Shown: piece by piece, positions 24,161 to 36,130 of the stretch
Numbering within the stretch: the stretch's first letter is position 1
Layout: every line of letters begins with the position of its first letter
Assembly: GCA_016748015.1 (NCBI GenBank)
Contig: JAAOMT010000786.1
Span: 28,986 to 92,985 of the forward strand
Direction of reading: 5' to 3'
Length of the DNA stretch: 64,000 nucleotides
Source of the DNA: Geosiphon pyriformis
Taxonomy: Eukaryota > Glomeromycota > Glomeromycetes > Archaeosporales > Geosiphonaceae
Made by a program: the position numbers and the translations under genes
The notes under the pieces: generated by a model
The model's database searches: none
What the model saw: the letters and a program-made list of their open reading frames with translations, nothing else
Told to the model about the DNA's origin: nothing

Positions 24161-24499
24161 TGCTCTACTGAACAAAGGTGGGTTGATGGTTTTCTCCAAT
24201 TCAAAAGGAAAGATGGCTGCAAGAGATTTGTTTTTGGTGACTGTTGTTGGTGAAATATTGTTGATGAGTGTTGTTTGGAGTGAGTTAGATTCTAAGTTGT
24301 TGGTGGTGGCATCTTTTGGGGTAATCAGGAGACTTAAATAGTTCTGGAAATTCGGGTTTTGGGTGGAACTGATATCTGAATTCCACTGTTGAGAGCCTGA
24401 TGGTTGGTAAGAGGAGCTGGGGGTCAGTTGATAAACAACTATTGCCAATCTCCAGTTTTGAGTGATTCTAAGTCTTGGGTTTCTTGATGTCATTTGAGT

Positions 24500-26580
24500 G
24501 AGGTTTTGGAGTGGTGTTTGAATTGGTTGTTGGGGCTGATAAATTATTTGGGACTGTGGCTAATAAATTACTGGTAGCTGTGGTTGATAAATTAAAGGTT
24601 GATATACTGGCAGTTGATAGATTGGTTGCTGCGTCATTGGCAGATAAGTAGTTTGATATTGGTCTTGATTTGGGTAGTAATTCTGAGTCTGAAATCTGTG
24701 ATTGGGATTTTGATATTAATTTTCTGATTGTGGATTGTTGCTATAAAATTGACAGTCGGCTCTAATGTGATCTTGTTTATCACAGTTGTGGCAAACACAT
24801 GTTTCTGGCTGCTATGGCTAATTGGGTAACAATGATGATGATGATGTTAATGGATGCAGCTGATTTTGGAAACAATTCGTGTTTCCTGAATTATTGCATT
24901 ATTGTGATGGTTGATAGATTGCATGATTGTTAGCTAAGTATCCCTCTAGTTTCTGATTGATTGTATCACTGAATTGTTTTAGTTTGGAATCCAAGTCAGA
25001 TGATTTGTTTATCACTAAATTTACAGCTTGGACATGGTTGGCTTCTAGCTCAGCTGCTTCAAAATCTCTGGTGTGGATGACAGTAGTTGGAAGGTCAACT
25101 GAATGCATTGGACATACTCACTGAAGAATGCTACTGTGCAATCCTCTAATAAACTGGTTCAAGATCTGTGGTGTTGTAAAGTAATTAACTTGAATTGCCT
25201 GAATTTGGCGCAGATTTCTATGGAAGCGTCCCAAGTAAGTGGTAACTACTTCTGTGTCCCTTTGTTTAATAGTAATGAATGTATTGGTCAAGTAATTGAT
25301 ACTATTGTTATTACTAAAGTATTTCAAGAATTCTGTTTTGAACTCATTGAAGGTTTGTGGTTTGGCAGCTAGGCTCTAATACCATGAGTTGGCAGTATCT
25401 TTGAGAAAATAGAGGATTGCTTGAAGGGTTCTACTGTTATTCCATCTGTTGGCCACTATGGCTTTTTTAATATCATTGAGCCATATTTGAGTGTCATCCT
25501 CTTTGCTGGTAAAATTGTCAAGTTTTGCGATTGGTGCATAGACCATTGGATCTAAGTTGGGTTGTTGTGATGGTAGTTGAAATGGTTGTTGTTGTACAGG
25601 TTGTTGGGGTGGTAGTTAAAGTGATGGTTGTATGAATTTGGCTATTGGATTAATTGGTGGTTGATTGATGATGATTACTGGAGGTAAGTTTTGTTGATTT
25701 ATTAAATCAGAGTTTTGATTATTCTGAGTTGGCAGTGTCTGAATATTCGGAGTTTTGATTTCTGGATTTTCTGGGTTTAGATTTTGCTGGATTTGAAGAT
25801 TCAGGGTTTCAAATTCCGGGTTTTCAGTGATTGGGTTTTGGTAAGTAAATTCTTGATCTTCAGCTTCTTCTTCTTCCTCTTCTTCTGATTCTGTTACTTC
25901 TCACAAATTAGAAATTCTGAAATCTGGAAGAGATAGTAGTGATTAGAGTCCTAATGGCGTTGATAATCGCGAGTTAAATCCTTCAAAATACATGCCATAT
26001 AGTCCTAATAACTCTGCTTTCCTTTGTTTACTTTAGAATGGGAATTGTTCAAATGCTGATGTTATGTTTGATGTGGCCATGCCAGTAGATGTAATATTAA
26101 TGGCACTTCCAAGTGTATAGTAGTATGATGAATTAGTTGGGAACTTAACTCTTGTTTTCTTCCAAGTAGGTGGTTGTATTTTTTTGGGTGTTACTGCTGG
26201 TGTTTGCAGTTTTCCTTTGTCTTTGCTTGTGTAAGTAATGGGGTATTTTTGCTGTGTGTGGTGTTCAATTTTTTTGTTGATTTCCATGATGATGGAGATG
26301 AAATTGTGATTTATTGGCAGATTAATATTTTAAATTAATTCGCTGTAAAAGGCTTCTCTTACTGATTCGATATTTACTGGTGTTCCTAACAGATAGACAA
26401 TTCTTTTATTGACATAGAAATTGAAAGCTGATTTCGCTGATATGTAGTTGTGATTTAATCCCAAATGTTAACAGTAGTGTTGAAATAAGGATTTTGCGAA
26501 TCCTAGATGGTTTGTTCCTATGTTTTCTGATTCTGCCACTTTTAGATTTGTGTTGGTGCTGGTTCTCTGTAAGATTATAT
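24500..26580 (-). pseudogene. gag of the minus-strand element
   Basis: The frame with stops starts after the primer-binding site. An N-terminal part (YLGFAKSLFQ; SAFNFYV near 26420) is followed by an 84-codon open stretch (26287-26033) and a Pro/Gln/Asn-rich region with acidic runs (25890-25540). Then comes a retrotrans_gag-like capsid segment (SINYLTNTFITIKQRDTEV... near 25300; LNQFIRGLHSSILQ at about 25160-25118) and a CCHC zinc knuckle CHNCDKQDHIRADC at about 24797-24756. The rest is Gln/Pro/Tyr-rich up to the protease. Confidence 0.75.
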
Positions 26581-26596
26581 CTCACAGGAAGCACCA
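26580..26596 (-). promoter_or_regulatory. Primer-binding site of the minus-strand element
   Basis: Two bases after the 5' LTR, the coding strand reads TGGTGCTTCCTGTGAGA, the form of a primer-binding site complementary to a tRNA 3' end (ACCA-terminated). The matching site of element IV at 30891 reads TGGTGCTCTTTGTGAGG, supporting a conserved primer. The tRNA species was not identified. Confidence 0.6.
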
Positions 26597-26598
26597 AA

Positions 26599-27454
26599 TA
26601 TTACAGGTGATTATTTCTGATGTTGGATTAAATAACAAAACCCATAACTTGGTGCTCAAATCTAATTGCAGTTGATAGTGATCTGAAGATTTGTGTCTGA
26701 AGGGTTTGTATCTAAAGAGTTTAGTTGAGTTTTTTGTATAATGAACAGAGATTCAATGATAATAGTTTTTATTTGTAGCTTCCCGAATCTGCAGTTTTGT
26801 CAATTTCTTTTTCAGCTTGATGGCTGGTATTCTTCTTAGTAAGCTATCCTCAATCGAGTGTTCTACTCTTATTTCTGGGTCTTTTACCAGTCATGTTTAT
26901 CCTGATGTCAGTACTTTGTGTGTTAATCCTCAATAGAGTTAGTAAATAACAATAAAATTAAAGCAAGAAATAAAAAAAAGAAAAGAAAATAAAGAAAGAA
27001 AAAAAATAAGCCAAGACAATTTGCAAGTTAGTATTCCGTCAATAGCCATGATCAAGAGCTATTGTTCTAGTGTGGTTAAGTATCAATTACTATCAACATG
27101 AAGTGTTGATAGTGGCAGCAAGTTGAGATAACAAACAGTTATTTATTTGTGGTTTTGGAAAGTTGTTTAGATGAAATCTAAACTGAGAGGTCTGTCTTTT
27201 TAGCTTCTGATCCTACTACTATATATACATAATTAAGATTCCTCAATTTCTCAATTCTTTACAACAGGAATCCTGCAATTTTTTTGAGAAGAATCCTGGA
27301 ATTCTGGAATCCTGTGATTCCTTGTGAGAATTCTGTAATTCCTGGAATCCTGCAATTCCTGAAAAGAATCCTGGAATTCCACATTTTACTACATCTACTT
27401 CTGATTGATCAATAACTAGACTAATATATATTCTCTATATTTTTATGAGTAACA
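26599..27454 (-). repeat. 5' LTR of the minus-strand element (856 bp)
   Basis: On the sense strand it starts TGTTACTCATAA and ends CCTGTAATA. It has the same layout as its 3' partner: GGAATTCC-type array (27265-27385), TATA box near 27220 and hairpin near 27095. Its length is identical to the 3' LTR, so no indel balance change has occurred since insertion. Confidence 0.9.
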
Positions 27455-30006
27455 ATGCTAAGAAATCATCCAGATTTCACAAGCTGGAACTTTTGGTATT
27501 TAAGATTGTTAGAGCTATTTGTCAAGTGTTTTATAATGAATTCACATTATTGTTGAATACATGAAATAGTCTTGATATTGTTAATGTCTCTATAGTAAAG
27601 TTTTTTTTTCTTTTAAAATCTCATTTTGATATTATTAAGTCTGTTCTAGTTAGAGTTAGAAAGTTTTATCACTCTTCTAAGATGATAAAATTAAAATATG
27701 TTGAAAAGTCTTGAATTAGGTCAGCAATTGATAAAAAAATGAAGAATTTTGAATTAAACAAGAATTGTACTATTAGAAATGTGTTGGAGTGTCTTTTTTG
27801 CAGGGTGGTATTGGATTATTTGGTCATTGATAATAAACTGATTCTGGAGCCTAATCAAGTCAAGACAAAAGTGAATGTAATTATGAAGAACTGAACTTGG
27901 AAGCATGAAGTGGTTACTAATCTCTCTGATAATTGGTTTTATTAGTATTGACTCTTGGATTATGTTTTTGATGATGTTTTTTGAATGTAATATGTAAGAT
28001 TAGTTTCGATAAAATATTTGATGTAATCTCAGTTTTGCCTAATGAAAAGACTGCCAATTTTTTTAGTATTTTAAATAAATTGTAAAAGTATTGTAACAAG
28101 TCTGTTTTGGATATGTTTTTGGTGTTTTTGAACTCTTGTTTGACTTGTAAATTAGTGTCTAGTTCTTGGAAAGAAACTTGGGTCTCAATAATTTTCAAAC
28201 CATATAAATAAAAAAGCATTCTTACAAATATCCAACCTATTACTTTAATTAAAACAGCTTGTAAGGTTTTTTCCAAAATTCTTTCAAACAGAATCTTCTT
28301 GGCTTATAGCACTTTTGATGTTCTCCATGAGAATAATTTTTCTGTTTTAAAAAATACAATAATACAATCTCCTATTTTTGCTATTGGTTTGGTAATAGAG
28401 AATGTCTTGGAAAAAAATCATAAACTGTGGCTGGTCTTGCAAAATATACATAAAGCTTATGATTCTGTTGAATGGAAACATTTTAAGAAAAGTTTAATTA
28501 AGGTTAAAATGTGTGGCAAATTTATTAGATTTTTTGGTAGTATTTACAATGATTGAATTAACAGAGTTATGACTGATTTTAATTTGGCTGATGGTTATTA
28601 GATACAAGATAGGTTAGATCAGAAAGAAGTTTTCTTATCTCTTTTTTGGCATATATTTTATGATTTGCTTTTGTGTAAAGTTAAAAGACAAGAGAGTATG
28701 TATAGTTATAAGTTGAATTTTTATTTTGTTACCAAAACTGGCCAAACAGAATTTTAGGCTGAACTGACTTCTTTTCTTGTCACTAGTACATTTGTCAATG
28801 ATACAATTTGAATTGGTAGTAGTTAAACTGCCACACAGCATATCTTCAGTGTTGTTAATGAATTTTTTAAGATCAATGACATCTCTATAAATAATGATAA
28901 AACAGTAGTCATCTCTATTAACTGCAGAGTTGTGAGCTTATCTTTATCTGTCAATGACATGCCTATTTCTATTGCCAAAAAAGATAAATTTTATTGCTAT
29001 CTGAGTATTTTTTTATTTTCTGAGAGTTTGTCAAAGCCTAGTCTGGCTAAGGCACATTTGAATGTCCAGTTTTTTGCCAATTTTGTTTTAAGAAAAACAA
29101 TCTCTAATAAGCAGTTTTTGTATCTGGTATTGACAGTTTTTCATCTTATTATTAGCTACAGGACTCAATTCAGTTTTATTCCTATTGGTGTATATAATAA
29201 ATAAGACACTTTAATTTGCAAAGACTTGAAGTTTAAATCTGGTCTGCTGCTTAATTTTCCCAATGATATAATACACCATCTTTTTTTATATAATTTAAAA
29301 ACTTTTGAACAGATTCAGACAAAAAACAAGTTGGCTTTTATTGTTTGTTTTGCAAATTTTTTTGGAGTTTTGGGTTGTTTTTTTACACATAGGTCACATG
29401 ACTTGCAGGTTTTTAGCTGACATTTATGTTACCTTTTGCTTTTTTTGGCTTGTATTAATGTTAATTCTTCAAATAATTTCTTGGCTGGTATAGTCTGTAT
29501 ATTTCTAAAGTATGATTTGTATTTGAGTGGTTTTATGACCAATGCTTTTTGTTTTCAGAGTAGTACTCCTATATTATTTGCTCTTGATGGGTCAATGTAC
29601 TTTAAATGTACTTTTTTGCTTTGGCAGTATAAAATTGCTTTTGTAGACCAACTTTGCAACTGTACTAATACAGTCTTTAATTGGAAAACATTTAAGAGGT
29701 GAAAAAAATTAGATCCATATGGTCCAGTTTCCAATTGATTTGAGCTTTCAGTTTATTTTCTTAATAATATGGCCTTTTCTCCTGTTATTTTTTCTCTTTT
29801 GGAAGACATTGGCTTGTTATGTATTCTTAATTCTCATAAATATGAAGTTGTCCATAATTATTTGTTGAGTGTTAATGCCAATTATCTTTCTGTCTATATG
29901 GATGAATCTCTGTGTAATTTGAAAACTGTTAACATATGGGCTAAAACAGCTGTTTTTTTTGAGGATATTAATTTTGGTTTAGGTGTTAGGGTTTTTGGTT
30001 TGGTGT
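27455..30006 (+). pseudogene. LINE ORF2, reverse transcriptase and start of RNase H
   Basis: It resumes at KKSSRFHKLELL after the minus-strand element. The RT has STFDVLHENNFSVLKNT (28303), IHKAYDSVEWKH near 28448 (palm motif A with Asp), a FVND box at 28791-28802 (family FVDD), INNDKTVVISI near 28887, and ANFVLRKTISNKQFLYL near 29075. The connection region runs to VYMDESLCNL near 29895 (RNase H start; family YTDGS) and FFEDINFGLGVRVFGLV, where the 30007 LTR element enters. Multiple stops and catalytic substitutions make it inactive. Confidence 0.85.
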
Positions 30007-30888
30007 TGTTACTCATAAAAAGAAAACAGATATAGAAAATAGTAGACCAATAAGAGAATAGTATTTAGCACATGAGCACATTGCTCAGCAATGTGGAGCA
30101 ATATCAGAAAACATGGCACATTGCTCAGCAATGTGGAGCAATATCAGAAAGCACAGCACATTGCTCAGCAATGTGAAGTGATATTAAAAAATTAGGGCAC
30201 ATTGTTTAGCAATGTAAGCATTGGTCAAGAAATCATAGCACATTGCTCGGGAATGTAAGCAATCTCATAGAACATCAATTATGTATATATAGCAGTAGTA
30301 TTAGAAGTAGAAAGAGCAGAATTCTTTAGCTAGAAATCTTTCATCCACAAATATTAAATAAATAAATTGTTCACTATCCAAATCTATTCTCCATTATCAA
30401 CACTTTATGTTGATAGTAATTGATACTTAACTATACTGAAACAATAGCTCTTGATCACAGCTATTGATAAGATACTAACTTGTGCATCACCTTGGCTCAT
30501 TTCTTTATTTTTTTTTATTTCTTTCTTTCTTTGATTTTTCTTGTTAAATACTAACTGATTAAGGATTAAAGTGCTGAATAATTGATGTCACGGATAGCCT
30601 GGTAAAAAACCCAGAAATAAGGGTAAAATTATATATATATTAATGGATAGCTTACCAAAAGGTCACAAATACCAGAATAAACTAGCCACCAAGCTGAAGA
30701 CAAAAATTGGGAACACAAATTACCAACCAACTACATTGTTATTGAATCTTTGTCCATTATACAAAGGACTCCACTCTAAAACCTTCAGATACAACCAACG
30801 TGCCAGTAACATCAGTATTGTCAAGATATTGAGCACCAAGTTATGGATTTGTTATTTGATTTGAGACCCCAAATAATCATCTGTAATA
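30007..30888 (+). repeat. 5' LTR of element IV (882 bp)
   Basis: TGTTACTCATAA to CATCTGTAATA. Its U3 carries five roughly 40-bp units (30068-30260), each built on the palindrome ACATTGCTcAGCAATGT, ending just before the TATA box TATGTATATATAG (30281-30292). The hairpin stem ATTATCAA/TTGATAGT with loop CACTTTATG lies at about 30394-30418. A second short inverted repeat CAATAGCT...AGCTATTG lies near 30442-30467. Confidence 0.93.
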
Positions 30889-30907
30889 TTTGGTGCTCTT
30901 TGTGAGG
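30889..30907 (+). promoter_or_regulatory. Primer-binding site of element IV
   Basis: TGGTGCTCTTTGTGAGG starts two bases after the 5' LTR. It matches the minus-strand element's site at most positions, in the place and form expected for tRNA-primed minus-strand DNA synthesis. Confidence 0.6.
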
Positions 30908-30949
30908 TATAATCCTACAGAAAACCAGCACCATCAACATTCATCCAAA

Positions 30950-33900
30950 AGTGGCAGAATCAGAAATCATAGGAACAAACTATTTAGGATTCGCCAAATT
31001 CTTATTCCAATAGTACAGTCAACAATTAGAATTGAACAATAATCATTTCCCAGCAGAATCAGCTTTCAACTTTTATGTCAACAATAAAATCACAGACTGC
31101 TTAAGAAGAACAGTTAACATTGAATCCACAAAAGAAAATTTCTATACAGAATTATTTCAACATACCAGCTTACCAAGAAACTACAGTTTTGCACCAATTA
31201 TTAGAGAAATCAATCAAACTATTGAAAGGTATACACAACAACAATTTCCTATCACCTACGCAAATAAAGGCAAAAAAAGATTGCAAACTTCAGCAGTAAC
31301 ACCAAAACAAATCCAACCACCCAATTGGAAAAAAACCTGAGTTAAATTACTCACCCATTCATCATATCATTATACGCCTAGAAGTGTTATCAACATCTTA
31401 TTAACAGACGTGTTTACATCAAATATGACATCAATCTTTGGATGTTTCTTATTTCAAAGTAAACAACAAAAAGCAGAGTTATTAGGACCATATGGCAATT
31501 ACTTTGAAGGATTTAAATTGTGATTGCCAATGCCATCAGAATTCCGATCACCACCACCTCAACCAGATTTCAAAAACACAAGTCCTTAGAAAATAACGAA
31601 ATCAGAAGAAAAGAAAGAAGAAAAATCTGAAGATCAAGAATTTACTTACCAAAACCCAATTATGGAAAACTGGGAATTTGGAACCCCAAATTTTTAAACC
31701 CAGCAAAATTCAAATTTAGAAAACCTGGAAATTGAAACTCCGAATATTTAACCACTGCCAAATTAGAACAATCAGAACTCCAATCTAATTAATCAATCAG
31801 ACCTACCTCCCATTATCATTATTAACCCACCACCAGTTAAACCAATTGGCCAGCCACTAGTACCATTTCAACAACCACTACAATCCAATTTAGATCCAAT
31901 AATATACACACCAATAGCCAAACTCAAAAAATTCACTAGTAAAGAAGACAATGTCTAAGTATGACTAAATGATGTAGAGAAAGCTATTGCAGCTAATGGA
32001 TGAAATGATGCCAGAGCCATGCAAGCCATTCCATATTTTTTTCAGAATACTGCCAATTCATGATACCAAAGTCTGGTCAACAAATCCCAAGATTTCAATG
32101 CATTCAAAATAGAGTTCTTAAGATACTTCAGCAATAATAACAGCATTAACAGGCTAGCAAACATCTTCACTACCATCAAACAAGGAGAAAATAAAACAGT
32201 CACTATTTACATAGAACACTTCTACAGAAATCTGCACTAGATCCAAGCCATCAACCCAAATTATTTCACAGTAGCCCAGATCCTAAATCAGTTTATTTGT
32301 AGATTACACAGTAGCATCCTGCAACACATTGTTACCAGAAAATTTTCACACTTTTCAATGCAAAAATTACAACACATACAATGGAAATTAATATTAAAAT
32401 CATGCGAAAAAAGTTTATATCATTGCACTTAATCAACAAAATCAGCCAGCAATCTGGAAATAAATGATCAGCAATCAATCTAATTACAACAAAGAAATAT
32501 GGCACAATCTAACAGTTTAACTAAGTTGGATATAAAAAAATCTTAACAAACTAAGAACCACCAATAGAAATGAATGATTAATGCATATAATCAGATAACA
32601 ACAGGTTTTGTTATATTCCAAAATTTTTATACATGCTTATTGGAACAATCTAACATTTCAGATCTGTGATCAATAATTAAAAGTAGTTACCAAAAAATGT
32701 AATTAATTGATCTACTTCTGATTATGTTAATTATAATCACAATTGGTATCATTGATTTACAATCAATGTTCTAGATCCAGTCATCTAAAATCTGATCATC
32801 TAAATTACTAGCTCTTGGATAAATAACAGGCCAAATAAGTTTATCATGAATTGATTAATTAAATGTATATAAATAATTGATGTATTTTAAATAGTTATAA
32901 TATAGTATGTAGATTTGATATAATTTAGCTATATATACAGCCCCTTTGTCAGCTCAGAAAAGTATCAGTTCAATACTGAGCCAACTCTTTGCTATAGTTT
33001 TATAGTGAGCAGTTAGTTCTCTCCTCTACTCTTTACACTCTCTTTCCCCTTTCTATGCTCTAAATACTTGTCATCATAATCTCAAGTATGTCTTCCCATA
33101 TTCCTTATCATTATTTAGAATCACATTGTTTATAATTTTTTACTTACTTGTTATTATTATTTCAAGTTGTTCTATTACTTCTGATCTTTGAAATCATGTG
33201 TTATCACTATTTCACATTAAGTCTTGTTTTACTGAACAAGTTGTTAAATATAAAAATAAGTAATAAAGTATAACATTGTTAGAAAATGGTCTCAACAATA
33301 AAAAATTTAAGCAAAATCTATTTCAGTTATGTTTGACTTTTATAATTCCTTTTATAATTTTTATAACTTCATTTTTAAAGTGGGCATTTGAACACCACAC
33401 CCTTTCGATGACTAATTGAAAAAATTCTGGTTACATATTTTTTTGAGTAATTGGTTTCACTTCTTGTTGCTGGTTGCATTTCTGATACATATAAAAAGAT
33501 GTGACTTCTCTTTTCCCCTTTTCAAATACTTAAGACTGGTTTTTGTCCAAAAACAAATAATAATAACAATACTTTTATTCACTTTTAATGACTTTATCAC
33601 GTACCTCTTTTGCTCTTCCACCTACTGAAATAGTCCATACACCTATGATATGCTATAATCAGTAGCATAATTATGGTAATGTGTGTTCCAGGTAAAAGTT
33701 ATTGTCATTGTTAAGAAGTTACAAATCCTGTAGCTTTTACCTGGTAATAGCATACGTTCAATGCATTCTATTAATTTGCAAGCAGCCATCACAAATGTCA
33801 AAGATTTTGAACCCACTGAACTCGAAGCTAACCATGCCCAAGCCATTAATCTAGTAATGAATGGATCATCTGAATTGGATTCCAAATTAAAACAATTTAG

Positions 33901-34680
33901 TGATTCCATCAATCAGAAATTAGAGAAATATTTAGTTAACAATTATGCAATTTATCAACCACCATAACAATACAATAATTCCAGAAATGCAAATTGTTTC
34001 CAGAATCAATTATGTCCATCATTGTCGACCAATCAACAGTGGCAACAAGAAATGTGTGCTTGCCACTATTGTGGTAAACAGGAACACCTACAAATTAACT
34101 GCCACTATTGCTTAAATAACCAATGATCGGGAAATCAATATCGAAACCCCAATTGCCGGTTTTAAATTCTGAATAACCCACCAAACTCAGAACCATATCA
34201 TCAGAATTACTTATTTATAATACAGCAGCCACCTTATCAACCACCAGTATATCAAACGCCAATTTATCAACCAATAATATCAGCAAATTATCAGTCACAG
34301 CCACAACCCATTTATCAGCAGTAGCCTCAGGTAATATATCAGTCCCAACAAATTCAAACACCACCACAGAACTTACCTCAAAACAGAACCCAAAGGCCAA
34401 GATTGACCCAACAAAGCTGGAGATCATTGATGGTAGTCCACCAACCAATCTCCAGTTCTTTCACACAACCAGCAGGATTTTGACAATGGAATTTGGGCAT
34501 CAAGTACACCCAACACCCAAATTCCCAGAACTATTTAAGTCTACTGATTACCCCAGAAGATGCTTAACCCAATAACCTGGAAACCAACCAACACCCAATA
34601 CTTACCAGCAACATTCCGCCAGCTACCATTACTGAAAACAAATTACTGGACACCATCTTCCCATTTGAACTTGAAAAACC
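30950..34680 (+). pseudogene. gag of element IV, split by a solo LTR
   Basis: The N-terminal domain (YLGFAKFLFQ near 30980; SAFNFYVNNKI at 31061-31093) is open at 31032-31340. Capsid-like segments follow (TIKQGENKTVTIYIEHF near 32180; LNQFICRLHSSILQH near 32290) up to the insertion at 32330, resuming at 33750 with SMHSINLQAAITN and an open stretch to 33966. A zinc-knuckle remnant CHYCGKQEHLQINCHY lies near 34055-34105, then a Gln/Pro/Tyr-rich tail leads to the protease. Stops are scattered throughout. Confidence 0.75.
32330..33749 (+). repeat. Solo LTR of a different LTR-element family, inserted in gag of element IV
   Basis: It begins TGTTACCAG and ends CTGGTAATA (9-bp terminal inverted repeat, one transition). 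Flanks ACAT (32326-32329) and GCAT (33750-33753) fit a 4-bp target duplication with one transition, and its removal rejoins the gag frame at HSSILQH...SMHS. A related copy with the same ends lies at 43594-44976. A TATA-like TATATATACAG (about 32931) sits mid-way, as in an LTR promoter. There is no coding capacity. Orientation is assigned from that TATA box only. Confidence 0.75.
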
Positions 34681-35074
34681 GTCGACTACATTATTATTTA
34701 GTGGAGCCGCTCTGGAAGAAAAACTCATTACTGCCATGTACACTGATGCCAAAGTTGATGGCCATTCCATCAAACTGATCCTAGACAGTGAATCAGCTGG
34801 CAGCATTATTACAAAACAACTCATGAACCAATTAGGTCACCAAGTTAATTATGCTGTCTGCACCAAAATCATAACTACCAATGGAGCAACCAAAACTTCC
34901 ATTGGTAAGATTGATGACTTCTCTTTTGAAGTCAATGGCATTATCATTCCCATCAAAGTTCTAGTGATAGAAGCAACCCAATATCAGGCATTAATAGAGA
35001 ATGACTGGTTATCTAAAACCAACACCATACTGAACTGGACAACACAGAAGCTCCAACTGAGCCAAAACAGTTGA
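34681..35074 (+). pseudogene. Retropepsin-like protease of element IV
   Basis: An open stretch 34736-35074 encodes the protease: LILDSESAGSIITKQL (active-site loop with DSE instead of DSG), SIGKIDDFSFEVNGIIIPIKVLVIE and ALIENDWLSKTNTILNW. It matches the minus-strand copy over its length and has no stop. The missing loop Gly suggests altered or lost activity, although the change is shared between two copies. Confidence 0.8.
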
Positions 35075-36130
35075 CACACACGTGTACCAGCCACGTGTGG
35101 CCATTTTAAGACCATTAACTCAGCAGCCCCACTTATCGAATTTGAGGAAGACAAAAAGAAACCTACCTGGGAAGCGTACCAAGTCTCTTGGGCCAATGAA
35201 AACCACAATAAGCTACCACTGATACTTTCTTGGGACAACAAAGGAAAAGGGAAGGAGAACAAAGAACTTACCTGAAATACCAACCAAGCCTGGAAAATGG
35301 ATGATGATCAAGATGAATCTGCAATCTGGGAGTGGAAAGAAACTGACAAAGGAGAAGAAAAAAGAAACTATTTTTACCAGCAGCACTTACAATCCATACA
35401 CTTATACTTTATCACAACCATCCAATTATTGTCAACCAAAATTAGAGTGTGTCAATTGTGACAAGAAACTGTCATTAATGGGTGCTTGTTGTGGTGACAA
35501 TGAAGAATATGTCATGGCAACAAAATTCTATTACTGCCTATGTATCATAGAATGCTTTGAATGACCAAAACAATAAGAAAAGTGGGACAACCAACCATGT
35601 CTTGCATGTAAAACTATCTTGTCTGACGAAGAAATATGGAATAACATTCCTGGGTAAGAAAGGACATATGATGAGACATGCCAGTATACTATCTTAATAA
35701 ATGACTAGATACACAAAGAAACTCCTATTGACAATGCCTGGAAAAAAGCATTGCGACAATTAAAAGAATATCCCCACGACAAACATGAACTTTGGAGAAT
35801 AGCATATGCGAAAACAGAAGGCACAACAACCAGTAAACTACTGGAAATAAAAAACAACTCTTTATTTTTTCCTAAACCTGAATACATCCAAACTTTTGAT
35901 GTCTTTGGCAACATCAAGGACAACCCAGAGAAATTTCATGAACATTACCAGCAATTAACACCCACCAGAGAAGAGCAAGAACAATGCTTGGAAGAAATAA
36001 ACACCCAATTATGTGACTACTGTTTAATTCCATGTGACTTCCAGTATTGTAATAAGTGTGACCTCATTTACAATCCACCACCATGCATGATCTACACGAT
36101 TCCAGAAAAAGATGAACCAATGAGCAACTG
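35075..36130 (+). pseudogene. Linker and Cys-rich module of element IV
   Basis: A Lys/Glu linker (35145-35370) is followed by CVNCDKKLSLMGACCG near 35450, YYCLCIIEC near 35530 and CLACKTIL near 35595. After a stop-containing spacer a long open frame (35751 on) begins with the HELWRIAYAKTEG segment and reaches the second Cys cluster CxxCx3Cx4CxxCx8C at about 36015-36089. The cluster is fully intact here. Confidence 0.72.

Larger units (their letters stand above)
17258..27454 (-). mobile_element. Minus-strand Ty3-type LTR retrotransposon, both LTRs present (10,197 bp)
   Basis: Two LTRs of exactly 856 bp (17258-18113 and 26599-27454) bound a 8.5-kb interior read on the minus strand: gag, protease, Cys-rich module, dUTPase, RT, RNase H, integrase, C-terminal domain. 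Flanks are ACAC (17254-17257) and ATGC (27455-27458), a 4-bp target duplication if two transitions occurred. Removing the element and one flank copy rejoins the LINE frame without length change. It is the most complete copy in the window, yet has many stops. Confidence 0.9.

Noticed and set aside
30068-30260. CRISPR-like array of about 40-bp repeats
   Set aside because: Units are contiguous palindromic repeats without unique spacers, lie within an LTR, recur in the partner LTR, and the context is eukaryotic.
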